From positions 1 through 12,917 of the forward strand of contig NZ_CAUUWA010000065.1 of NCBI RefSeq assembly GCF_963548695.1: a stretch of 12,917 nucleotides of DNA, given 5' to 3'. Origin of the DNA: an uncultured Fretibacterium sp. (GTDB lineage: Bacteria > Synergistota > Synergistia > Synergistales > Aminobacteriaceae). Shown here piece after piece: positions 5,100-11,771 of this stretch (position 1 is the stretch's first letter; each line of letters starts with the position of its first letter). A program made the translations under genes and the position numbers. Under the pieces are notes generated by a model. The model was not told the origin of the DNA. It was given only the letters and a program-made list of their open reading frames with translations, and ran no database searches.

Positions 5100-6952
5100 A
5101 CCTCTCAGCAAAGCAACAACAAATCGTTGAACACATTGACGGGGCATTGCTTGTGAAAGCGGGGCCGGGCAGTGGCAAGACGAGAGTGCTTACCGAACGC
5201 GTCAAGCATCTGTTGAATGTGAAAAAACGTAGCAAAGTCTTGGCTTTAACTTTTAGTAACTTGGCGGCAGATGAAATGCGTTCAAGACTTGAAACCGATA
5301 AAGAAGTCGGTGAAGCCATCGAACGTGTCACGATTGGCACGATTCATTCTTTCTGCTTGGATATTATCCAGTCCAGAGGCTACTTAATTGGGCTGCGCCC
5401 TGATATTTCATTGTTCGAGAACGATAATGACCGGACTGCAATTCTGCGAAGTGTGATTTCTGATAAAGCAGAGTTCGGGATACTTTCGCAGCGGGAGCAG
5501 GACCCAGATACTCTTCTCGCAGAATTATTGACATTTATTTCAAAGCAGAAGCGTTCTTTAATATCTCCTGAATCATGCATTATAAAAGAGCCGTACCCGA
5601 CAATCTATCAGAAATACAATGATGTACTTCGGAATCAGAATGCGATGGATTTTGATGACATCCTATTCTTTGCTTATCGAATACTGGCAGAAAATCTTGA
5701 TGTAGCAAAACTCTATACGTCCGTTTATCGCTATGTTTGCATTGACGAATCACAAAACTTGAACAACGCCCAATACCGCGTTATACAAGCTCTTTGCGGC
5801 GTCGAGTTCAATAACATTATGATGGTGGGGGATGAGAACCAATCCATCTACGCATTCAACGGTTCGAGCAGTAAGTATATGTCAGAGCTGTTCGTAAGAG
5901 ATTTTCAGCCTACCATCTATACTCTGGATGAAAATTTTCGTTCCGCAAAACAAATAGTCCAATTTTCCAGATCCCTGATGAGGAACACGGAAACGGAAGA
6001 CGTATCAAAATACGTCTTCGATGGCGAGCTTAAAGCCGTTGCCTATGAAAATGAAGCGGTAGAGGCAAAGGCTGTACGAAACAAAATTGAAGAACTCATA
6101 TTTCTCGGCCATAAGGACATTGAGGATCCTTTAAGCCACGACAACTTCGCAGTTATCGCCAGGAATAAATATGTCTTTGCCCAGATTGAGAGCGAGTTCT
6201 CTGACGGCACAATACCGTTCTTTTATAAGAAAACACAATCAGGCATTACTTGCGAGACCGACTACTTGGAAGCGTTTGACCTGATGTTACGCCTATTGAT
6301 GAATCCGATGGATGTGTACCATAGACAGATGCTCTGCAAGCTGGTGTCAAAAGATTTGTCTATTGATGCCGATTGTTCTGATACGAAGACGCTAATCGGA
6401 CAACTCCTGTCTGGTAGTAAATATGATTGGATGAACTCTGCTCTTACTTCTATAACGGTGGATGGTAATCTTGATTTCGACAAAGTGCTTGCATCCCTTA
6501 GAGAGAACTCACCGACCGACTTGGAAGATGACGATAGATACCTGCTTGAAAAAGACATTGACGAATGGCAAAAACACTGGGGTCGATTCAAAAGACATGT
6601 TGCAAGGGAAAACAGGACGTTAATTTCATTCCGCAATGCAATATCACTTGGCAAGACACAGGAAATTGACGCAGAGACAGGTGTTGCTCTACTTACCGCC
6701 CACATGTCAAAGGGTTTGGAGTTCGAGGTTGTATTTATCATCGGACTATCCGAAGGGACGTTTCCCGACTATCGCGCTGTGAAAAGCGGAGGGGATGCCC
6801 TCACGCAGGAAAAGAACAATATGTATGTTGCGGTCACAAGAGCGAAGCGACTTTGCTACTTGTCCTACCCACAGATAAAAAGGATGCCGTGGGGCGATGA
6901 TAAGAAACAGTCTCCATCGCGATTCATAAGTCATATAGTAGTCCCCAACTAA
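5096..6952 (+). CDS. gajB: Gabija protein GajB: UvrD/PcrA-like SF1A helicase
   Basis: This 618-residue protein carries the full set of superfamily 1A helicase motifs in order: Q motif LSAKQQQIV (3-11), Walker A GPGSGKT (23-29), motif Ia ALTFSNLAADEM (50-61), motif II CIDESQ (215-220; the family commonly has DEFQD), motif III VGDENQSIYAFNGS (244-257), motif IV LDENFRS (277-283), motif V TAHMSKGLEFEVVFI (534-548) and motif VI MYVAVTRAK (576-584). The end PSRFISHI is typical of UvrD-like proteins. Known: GajB is the helicase partner of GajA; it hydrolyses nucleotides when it meets DNA ends and joins the GajA tetramer to form the defence complex. ATG overlaps the gajA TGA by 4 bp and has GGAGG 7 nt upstream, so the two are translationally coupled. 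It is larger than the roughly 500-residue B. cereus GajB, closer to full PcrA/UvrD architecture. No terminator is seen; transposase debris begins straight after the stop. Confidence 0.88.
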   Translation: MNLSAKQQQIVEHIDGALLVKAGPGSGKTRVLTERVKHLLNVKKRSKVLALTFSNLAADEMRSRLETDKEVGEAIERVTIGTIHSFCLDIIQSRGYLIGLRPDISLFENDNDRTAILRSVISDKAEFGILSQREQDPDTLLAELLTFISKQKRSLISPESCIIKEPYPTIYQKYNDVLRNQNAMDFDDILFFAYRILAENLDVAKLYTSVYRYVCIDESQNLNNAQYRVIQALCGVEFNNIMMVGDENQSIYAFNGSSSKYMSELFVRDFQPTIYTLDENFRSAKQIVQFSRSLMRNTETEDVSKYVFDGELKAVAYENEAVEAKAVRNKIEELIFLGHKDIEDPLSHDNFAVIARNKYVFAQIESEFSDGTIPFFYKKTQSGITCETDYLEAFDLMLRLLMNPMDVYHRQMLCKLVSKDLSIDADCSDTKTLIGQLLSGSKYDWMNSALTSITVDGNLDFDKVLASLRENSPTDLEDDDRYLLEKDIDEWQKHWGRFKRHVARENRTLISFRNAISLGKTQEIDAETGVALLTAHMSKGLEFEVVFIIGLSEGTFPDYRAVKSGGDALTQEKNNMYVAVTRAKRLCYLSYPQIKRMPWGDDKKQSPSRFISHIVVPN

Positions 6953-6954
6953 AG

Positions 6955-7095
6955 GATCACCATACTCTCCAGGGACTCCATAAAGTTCTGTCCAGGCTCC
7001 TTGCAAAACACAACAAGAAGTTTGCAGTTCCACCTGCAGAACAGGAGAGTACCTACATGAAGCCTACGGAGAGGGTCGATATGGATTTCTTTTAA
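6955..7095 (+). pseudogene. ISNCY/rve-integrase-like transposase, C-terminal remnant
   Basis: A stop-free stretch of 46 codons without a start follows gajB. It includes LLAKHNKKFAVPPAEQESTY and ends TERVDMDFF, stop. The pattern (F/H)N.(R/K)FAV.PA..ESAY..L....DLD.(I/V)F is one I associate with the C-terminal region of ISNCY-type transposases with an rve integrase core, where the motif follows the catalytic DDE domain and is followed by roughly 60-80 more residues. Here everything before and after is missing, so this is a dead internal scrap. It starts at the gajB stop and ends 12 bp before the tag stop codon on the other strand. An 8-bp inverted pair TACTCTCC (6963-6970) and GGAGAGTA (7044-7051) lies within it, of uncertain meaning. 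Confidence 0.55.
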
Positions 7096-7107
7096 CGCGA
7101 ATTGGTC

Positions 7108-7686
7108 TCACTCCTCAACCCTTCGGAACGCGCAGGAGACCAGGTGATCGTTCACCATGCCCGTCGCCTGCATGAAGGCGTAGACGATCGTCGGGCCGAC
7201 GAAGCCGAACCCCAGGCGATTCAAATCCCGGCTGATGCGCTCGGACAGAGGGGTCCGGGCCGGAATCTCGCCCGCCTCGCACCACGCGTTGACCAGGGGC
7301 GTGAAGTCCACGTAGCGCCACAGGAAGTCGTCCAGCGTCCCGTGCTCCTCCCGCAGCCTCAAGTAGGCCCTCGCGTTCCGGACCATCATCCGGATCTTCA
7401 GCCGGTTCCGGATGATGCCCTCCGTCTCCATGAGCTCGGCAATTTTCCGCTCGTCGTATTCGGCCACGATCAGGGGGTCGAAGTCGTCGAACGCCGTCCG
7501 GAGCGCCCCCATCTTGCGCAGGATGGTGGACCAGCTCAGCCCGGCCTGCATCCCCTCCAGGCAGAGCATCCCGAAGAGGCCCTGCTCGTCGTGCAGCGGA
7601 ACGCCCCACACCCGGTCGTGATACGCACGCTCCAGCGGGCTTCGATCCGCCCACGGGCAGCGAATGATCCCTCCGTCCATCTTCAT
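7108..7686 (-). CDS. tag: DNA-3-methyladenine glycosylase I
   Basis: This 192-residue protein matches Tag, the enzyme that excises 3-methyladenine from alkylated DNA in base excision repair. Seen: RCPWA (9-13) and YHD..WG (22-28) at the N-terminus, LCLEGMQAGLSWSTIL (41-56) with the base-pocket Glu 44, the GFGFVGPTIVYAFMQATG block (159-176) and NDHLVSC (179-185). C10, H23, H181 and C185 correspond to the four zinc ligands of E. coli Tag. Length is normal (187 in E. coli). Start: ATG at 7686 with GGAG-type sequence upstream; a second in-frame ATG is two codons later. It is the last gene of the fab-rnc operon, 31 bp after the binding protein, and its 3' end faces the end of the defence island. 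It looks fully intact, so the island did not cut it. Confidence 0.95.
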   Translation of the reverse strand: MKMDGGIIRCPWADRSPLERAYHDRVWGVPLHDEQGLFGMLCLEGMQAGLSWSTILRKMGALRTAFDDFDPLIVAEYDERKIAELMETEGIIRNRLKIRMMVRNARAYLRLREEHGTLDDFLWRYVDFTPLVNAWCEAGEIPARTPLSERISRDLNRLGFGFVGPTIVYAFMQATGMVNDHLVSCAFRRVEE

Positions 7687-7717
7687 TTCTCCGCTCCGAA
7701 TCGGCCCTTCCCCATCG

Positions 7718-8572
7718 TCATCGCCGCGGCCTGGCCGGCTGGGGAAGGGGCTTCGTCGTGCTCTTGAGCCAAAGGGAGATGTACTGATCGTGCAGAAAGG
7801 CGGGGTAGTCCTGCGACAGAGGAGGGCGTCCGAACGAGAAGACCTCCGGACGGGACTCCAGGAGACGTCGCAGCGCCTTGGGCGTTCCTCCGTCCATGAC
7901 GGTCGTCACCTTCCCCTCCTTCTTACTGTCGAGCTCCTGGATCAGGAGTTCCTGTTCCTTCCCCTTGCTCCACGCGGCCCAGTCGGCGGAGGCGGGACGC
8001 TCGATCCGGCAGCCCGCGGCCTCGAGAAGGGCCCCGCTGTACCCCGTCAGGTCGTACACGGGGATGTCCCGCAGGATCTGTCGCCCAGCGAGCACGGATC
8101 CGGAGAGCCGCGCCTGGAACTCCGCCAGACGGCGCTGATAATAGGGGTAGTTCGCGGGGTCCCAGTCCGCAAGCACCGTCAGCACGCGCTGGGCGACGAA
8201 GGGAAGCACCGACGGGTCCGAGAGCGCGGCGTCGATCTGCGGCGTCTCGATGGGAAACGGCAGGTACAGCGCCCTGAAATTGGAAAACTTGCCGGCGTCC
8301 AGCCGGACACGGTGGGCGTCGTCGGAATCGAGCGCCATGACCCGGGCGTCCCTGCTCAGGGAACGAAGCGTCCTCCCCCGCGCGGCCGGCACGGCGTCCC
8401 CGTTCGGGTTCCATTCCAGGAGCGGCACGACCGCGACGTTCGGGCCGCCGATGAAGGAGGTCAGCAGGGCCAGCCAGGGCAGGGTCACGACGACATCCAG
8501 CGCCTCTGCCCCCGCGCGGAACGGCAGGGTAAGGAGAAAGGAGAACAGGAGGAGAAGCCTCAGCCCTCTCAC
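7718..8572 (-). CDS. ZnuA/TroA-like periplasmic binding protein, atypical, without metal-site histidines
   Basis: The 284-residue product has a Sec signal peptide (RR-type start, hydrophobic core LRLLLLFSFLLTLPF, likely cleavage after AGA at 22) and no lipobox cysteine, so it should be soluble in the periplasm. The body follows the layout of metal ABC transporter binding proteins: an early VVVTLPWLALLTSFIGG strand-helix, a WDPANYPYYQRRLAEFQARL helix (137-156) like the DP.NY..Y backbone helix of ZnuA, then VYDLTGYSGALLEAAG, where relatives carry a metal-binding H.AF.Y. The conserved histidines appear to be missing (EWNPNGDAVP replaces the DPH motif), so metal binding is doubtful. No permease or ATPase gene is nearby. 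Start: GTG at 8572 overlaps the rnc TGA (GTGA); the ribosome site is weak, which fits coupling to rnc. Position between rnc and tag gives no direct clue to its job. Confidence 0.65.
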   Translation of the reverse strand: MRGLRLLLLFSFLLTLPFRAGAEALDVVVTLPWLALLTSFIGGPNVAVVPLLEWNPNGDAVPAARGRTLRSLSRDARVMALDSDDAHRVRLDAGKFSNFRALYLPFPIETPQIDAALSDPSVLPFVAQRVLTVLADWDPANYPYYQRRLAEFQARLSGSVLAGRQILRDIPVYDLTGYSGALLEAAGCRIERPASADWAAWSKGKEQELLIQELDSKKEGKVTTVMDGGTPKALRRLLESRPEVFSFGRPPLSQDYPAFLHDQYISLWLKSTTKPLPQPARPRR

Positions 8573-9390
8573 GAAGGAGCCCCCCCGGCTTCGCTTTCCG
8601 CCGTCTCGTTTTCCTTCGCCTCGTTTTCCTCTGCCTCGAGGTCCTGCAGGACCAGCCCGGCGACCAGCTCCTCCGCCTCCCTGCGGCTCGTCCCGACCCC
8701 GACGCGATCGGCGTTCCCCACCCGAAGCCGGACCTGGAAACGAGGGGAATGGGACGGGCCGGAGACCGAGACGACCTCGTAGTGCGGGATCCCAAGGTCC
8801 CGCGCCTGCAGCAGGATCTGGAGGCGGGACTTGGCGTCCAGCTCTGCGCCGTCCTCCCCGGCGGCGTCCGGACCGCCGAAAAACAGGCGGCGCACCACGC
8901 GCTCCGCCTCCAGGACGCCGCCGTCCAGACAGACGGCCCCGATCAGGGCCTCCAGGGCGTCCTCGCAGAGGGAGGGCGGGAGGTCCCGATTCCGCATGGA
9001 CCGGCCGCGGAGAAGGGCCCCCGCGAGGTTCAGGGACTCAGCCCTGCGGCAGAGGGAGGACCTGCAGACCAGCGCGGAACGCATCTGCGAGAGCTCGCCC
9101 TCGGTCGCGTCCGGGCGCCGCTCGAACAGGATGCGCGCGACGAGGAAGCTCAGGACGGAGTCCCCCAGGAACTCCAGGCGCTCGTTGCTGAGCAACAGGC
9201 CGTGTTCGTTGGCGAACGAGGAATGACAGAGGGCCTCCTCCAGAAGCCCTCCGTCCTTGAAGCGGTAACCCAGCGCCTCCTGGAGCCCGTCCAGGTCTCG
9301 CCGGGCGAGCCGGGCGGCGTCCCCCTGACGGAGGTACGGCTCAAACGAAACGCTGAAAGGCGAGGACCCCGTTGTGCCCACCAAACCCAA
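8569..9390 (-). CDS. rnc: Ribonuclease III
   Basis: RNase III cleaves double-stranded RNA in rRNA maturation and mRNA control. Catalytic domain: signature NERLEFLGDSV (69-79) with E73 and D77, and EDALEALIGA (143-152) with D144 and E147, the four metal-binding acids. A DAKSRLQ (185-191) start marks the double-stranded RNA-binding domain, about 185-251, with PHYEVVSVSGPSHSPRF and a SRREAEELVAGLVLQ final helix. A C-terminal acidic tail of about 20 residues is made of 5-residue repeats. Start is uncertain: TTG at 9390 lies 6 nt after GGTGA and was used; TTG at 9384 and GTG at 9381 are alternatives. All three start inside fabF, an overlap of about 40-50 bp. The reading frame has no canonical start between there and the conserved LQEALGYRF segment. 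Expressed as part of the fab operon. Confidence 0.92.
   Translation of the reverse strand: MGLVGTTGSSPFSVSFEPYLRQGDAARLARRDLDGLQEALGYRFKDGGLLEEALCHSSFANEHGLLLSNERLEFLGDSVLSFLVARILFERRPDATEGELSQMRSALVCRSSLCRRAESLNLAGALLRGRSMRNRDLPPSLCEDALEALIGAVCLDGGVLEAERVVRRLFFGGPDAAGEDGAELDAKSRLQILLQARDLGIPHYEVVSVSGPSHSPRFQVRLRVGNADRVGVGTSRREAEELVAGLVLQDLEAEENEAKENETAESEAGGAPS
8578..8637 (-). repeat. 15-bp tandem repeat encoding the acidic tail of RNase III
   Basis: The 3' end of rnc encodes four successive 5-residue units: EAEEN, EAKEN, ETAES and EAGGA (residues 252-271). The first two are nearly identical at the DNA level (GAGGCAGAGGAAAAC and GAGGCGAAGGAAAAC) and later units have diverged. It is likely a slippage-born extension after the RNA-binding domain and is probably disordered. 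Confidence 0.75.
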
Positions 9391-10576
9391 AGCTGTTCAC
9401 CAACAACCGGTCCACCTTTTTCTCCACGCCCCGGCCCGTCGAGAGGGTGATGTCACACTCGGGATCGGGGGTGGTGTAGTTCAGGGTGGGATGGATATAG
9501 CCCTGCTCGATGGCCTGGAAGGAGGCGATGGTCTCGAGCGCCCCGGCCGCGCCCAGGCAATGCCCGATCATGGACTTCGTGGAGGTGACGACGACGTCCT
9601 TCGCCCGCTCTCCGAAGACCTTGCGCACCATAAGGGACTCCATCTTGTCGTTCAGTCCGGTGGAGGTCCCGTGGGCGTTGATGTAGTCCACCTGCTCGGG
9701 GGACCAGCCGGCCATCCTCATGGCGTGTCTCGTGGCGTGGAGGGCGCCCTCGGCCTCGGGGTCCGGCGCCGTGATGTGGCCGGCGTCGCAGGACGTGCCG
9801 TACCCCACGAACTCCCCGTAGATATGCGCGCCCCGGGCCCTTGCGTGCTCCAGCTCCTCGAGGACCAGCACCCCGGCCCCCTCGCCCATGACGAACCCGT
9901 CGCGGTCCTTGTCGAAGGGACGGCTGGCCGTCTCGGGGGAGTCCATACGGGTGGACAGCGCCTTCATGGAGGCAAAGCCCGCGATGCTGATGGCACGCAG
10001 CGCGGCCTCGGCGCCGCCCGCCAGAATGACGTCCGCGTCGTCGCGGACGATCGTATGATAGGCCTCGCCCAGGCTGTGCAGCGAGGTCGCGCAGGCCGTC
10101 ACGATGCAGAGGTTCGGCCCCTTGGCCCCGTGCACGATGGCCACGTAGGCCGTCGACATGTTGCTGATCATCATCGGGATGAAGTACGGGCTGACCCGGC
10201 GGGAGCCCTTCTCCATCATCGTCTTGAAGTTGTTGAACGAGGTCTCGATGCCGCCCTGCCCCGTTCCGATGTAAACCCCGAGACGATAGGGGTCCATGCT
10301 TTTGGTGTCCAGCTTCGCGTCCTCCACCGCCAGCTTCGAGGCGGCCACCGCAAACTGGATAGCCCGGTCGGAGCGCTTGGCCTCCTTGCCGTCCATCCAC
10401 CGCGTCGGGTCGAAGTCCTTGATCTCGGCGCCGAACGTCACGGGGCAGTCCCCCAGCTCGAACGTCGTGATGGGGCCGACCCCGTTCCTTCCCTCCCGGA
10501 GCGCCCTCCAGTAGGCGTCCTTTCCCGTGGCGATGGGGCTTATGGGCCCAAGGCCCGTAACGACCACTCTTCTCAT
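9341..10576 (-). CDS. fabF: 3-oxoacyl-[acyl-carrier-protein] synthase II
   Basis: FabF (KAS II) elongates fatty acids by decarboxylative condensation of malonyl-ACP with acyl-ACP. The 411-residue protein is of usual length. Seen: start MRRVVVTGLGPISPIATG, VTACATSLHSLGEAY with nucleophile C162, AHGTSTGLND with H302, STKSMIGH with K334 and H339 (the Cys-His-His set of condensing enzymes), and the C-terminal LLVNSFGFGGHNGVLAF. Start: ATG at 10576 with GGGAGTGA 7 nt upstream. The frame is open further to 10672, but those residues (starting at a TTG) have no family similarity and lie in the acpP-fabF spacer. The gene follows acpP by 172 bp, the longest gap in the operon and one that contains two hairpins, and overlaps rnc. 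Confidence 0.96.
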   Translation of the reverse strand: MRRVVVTGLGPISPIATGKDAYWRALREGRNGVGPITTFELGDCPVTFGAEIKDFDPTRWMDGKEAKRSDRAIQFAVAASKLAVEDAKLDTKSMDPYRLGVYIGTGQGGIETSFNNFKTMMEKGSRRVSPYFIPMMISNMSTAYVAIVHGAKGPNLCIVTACATSLHSLGEAYHTIVRDDADVILAGGAEAALRAISIAGFASMKALSTRMDSPETASRPFDKDRDGFVMGEGAGVLVLEELEHARARGAHIYGEFVGYGTSCDAGHITAPDPEAEGALHATRHAMRMAGWSPEQVDYINAHGTSTGLNDKMESLMVRKVFGERAKDVVVTSTKSMIGHCLGAAGALETIASFQAIEQGYIHPTLNYTTPDPECDITLSTGRGVEKKVDRLLVNSFGFGGHNGVLAFQRFV

Positions 10577-10616
10577 CTTCGTTTCACTCCCTGGCCGTGC
10601 CGTTCTATACGATAAC

Positions 10617-10641
10617 GCCCGCCGCACGAGAGGAGGCGGGC
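10617..10641 (-). promoter_or_regulatory. Hairpin in the fabF leader
   Basis: A 7-bp perfect inverted repeat, GCCCGCC (10617-10623) and GGCGGGC (10635-10641), encloses an 11-nt loop about 40 bases before the fabF start. In transcription direction it is followed by GTTATCG, with no T run, so termination is unlikely. It could protect a processed 5' end of fabF mRNA. Confidence 0.4.
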
Positions 10642-10710
10642 CGCAGGTCTCATATTCTTCCAACTCTTCCAAATCATTCGACAGCCGTCTCGGTCCGCAG
10701 ATTCAATGAC

Positions 10711-10734
10711 GGGGGGAAGGCGTTCCTCCCCCCC
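10711..10734 (-). promoter_or_regulatory. Strong hairpin just after acpP
   Basis: On the transcribed strand a 10-bp stem (GGGGGGGAGG with CCTTCCCCCC, including one G-U pair) closes a 4-nt AACG loop. It lies about 15 bases after the acpP stop and is followed by GTCATTGAA, not a T run. It resembles an attenuator or 3'-end stabiliser that would leave more acpP than fabF message, as expected for an abundant carrier protein. Confidence 0.5.
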
Positions 10735-10748
10735 CTCGAACAGCGGCG

Positions 10749-11000
10749 TTACTCGTCGACCCCGATCTTGCCCAGCGTGTAGCTCAGCGCCTCGCCCACC
10801 GAGGTGAGCTTCTCGGCGTCCTCGTCGGGGATCTCGATGTCGAACTCCTCCTCAATGCCCATGATCAGCTCCACGATATCCAGGGAATCGGCGCCCAGAT
10901 CCTCCACGAACGTCGCCTCCGGCACGATCTGATCCTCCTCGACGTCAAGACGCTCCGTGATGATCTCCTTCAGCCTGGAAAGGACCTCCTCCTTCTTCAT
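10749..11000 (-). CDS. acpP: Acyl carrier protein
   Basis: This 83-residue acidic protein is the carrier on which fatty acids are built. The motif ADSLDIVELIMGIEEEF contains S39 in the DSL site that holypacyl-type ACP synthase modifies with 4'-phosphopantetheine. The four-helix layout is clear: helix I at the N-terminus (KEEVLSRLKEIITERL), the loop with VPEATFVEDLGADSL, helix II (LDIVELIMGIEEEF), the IPDEDAEKL segment (helix III), and helix IV (SVGEALSYTLGKIG). Many Glu and Asp, few Lys. The start ATG has an exceptionally strong ribosome binding site. It lies 30 bp after fabG, the usual order. Confidence 0.97.
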   Translation of the reverse strand: MKKEEVLSRLKEIITERLDVEEDQIVPEATFVEDLGADSLDIVELIMGIEEEFDIEIPDEDAEKLTSVGEALSYTLGKIGVDE

Positions 11001-11006
11001 TGTTCC

Positions 11007-11014
11007 TCACCTCC
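11007..11014 (-). promoter_or_regulatory. Near-consensus Shine-Dalgarno of acpP
   Basis: The minus strand reads GGAGGTGA, complementary to the 16S 3' end over eight bases, with a 6-nt spacer to the acpP ATG. It is preceded by a further GGAG. It is the best ribosome site in the window and agrees with high expression of the carrier protein. Confidence 0.7.
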
Positions 11015-11030
11015 CTCCAGCAATATATCC

Positions 11031-11771
11031 TTAACACATCGTCATCCCGCCGTCAACCGCCAGGACCTGGCCGGTGACGTAGGAACTCTCCTCGGAGGCA
11101 AAAAAGGCTACAGCCCGCGCCACGTCCTCGGGCGACCCCATGCGTCCCAGGGGGATCTGCCCCAGGATCGCCTCCTTGACCTGCTCCTTAAGCACGCCGG
11201 TCATATCGGTTCCGATGAATCCCGGAGCCACGACGTTGACCGTCACGCCGCGCGCGGCGTACTCCCGCGCCACGGACTTGGAAAATCCTATCAGCCCCGC
11301 CTTGGACGCGCTGTAGTTGGCCTGCCCGGCGTTGCCGACCAGTCCCACGACCGAGGCGATGTTGACGATGCGCCCCCATCGGGCCTTCGCCATGCCCCGA
11401 ATGGCCTCCTTCGTGCAGTAGAACGCGGAGCTCAGGTTGGCCGCCAGCACGGCGTCCCACTCCTCGTATCTCATGCGCATCAGCAGGTTGTCGCGCGTGA
11501 TCCCCGCGTTGTTGACGAGGATCTCGACCGGGCCCATTCCGGCCTCGACGGCCTTGAACAGGGCCTCGACCTGGGTACGGTCCGAGACGTCGGCCCTGAA
11601 GGCCGAGGCTCGTGCACCCAGCGCCGCCAGTTCGCCGCAGAGCGCCTCCGCGGCCTCCGCACTGGCGTTGTAGTTCACCGCGACGTCGCACCCGTTTTTG
11701 CCCAGGGTCAGGGCGATGGCGCGGCCAATCCCGCGCGAGCCCCCCGTGACCAGGGCCAGACGGCGCGCCAT
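11031..11771 (-). CDS. fabG: 3-oxoacyl-[acyl-carrier-protein] reductase
   Basis: FabG is the NADPH-dependent short-chain dehydrogenase that reduces beta-ketoacyl-ACP. The 246-residue protein has TGGSRGIG (9-16, nucleotide-binding loop), NNAG (87-90), N112, S140, and Y153-x-x-x-K157 (YSASK), the classical SDR catalytic tetrad, plus PGFIGTDM (183-190) and the C-terminal YVTGQVLAVDGG. Start: ATG at 11771 with GAGGT 7 nt upstream; its A is also the last base of the fabD stop (TGATG), so the two genes are coupled. The frame stays open far upstream through fabD but that stretch is only an out-of-frame reading of fabD. Confidence 0.97.
   Translation of the reverse strand: MARRLALVTGGSRGIGRAIALTLGKNGCDVAVNYNASAEAAEALCGELAALGARASAFRADVSDRTQVEALFKAVEAGMGPVEILVNNAGITRDNLLMRMRYEEWDAVLAANLSSAFYCTKEAIRGMAKARWGRIVNIASVVGLVGNAGQANYSASKAGLIGFSKSVAREYAARGVTVNVVAPGFIGTDMTGVLKEQVKEAILGQIPLGRMGSPEDVARAVAFFASEESSYVTGQVLAVDGGMTMC

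Larger units (their letters stand above)
2780..7095. mobile_element. AT-rich genomic island carrying a Gabija defence system
   Basis: Base composition drops sharply near 2780 and recovers near 7100. Inside, codons ending in A or T are common (AAA, GAT, TAT, ATT), whereas genes on both sides use GCC, GGC and CTG heavily. The island contains gajA and gajB on the plus strand, an ISL3-like transposase remnant and a second gene fragment at the left, and a different transposase remnant at the right. It sits between pseC and tag, both of which look intact, so it went into an intergenic space. I found no integrase, no tRNA attachment site and no convincing target-site duplication, so the entry route is inferred only from the transposase debris. 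The boundaries are approximate. Confidence 0.75.

Noticed and set aside
2760..7110. Search for direct repeats or attachment sites at the island edges
   Set aside because: No convincing duplication between the sequence near 2760-2800 and that near 7090-7110, and no tRNA gene or integrase in the window.
9374..10615. Long plus-strand open frame (413 codons) opposite fabF
   Set aside because: fabF on the minus strand has complete catalytic motifs; the opposite frame is Gly/Arg/His-rich shadow sequence.
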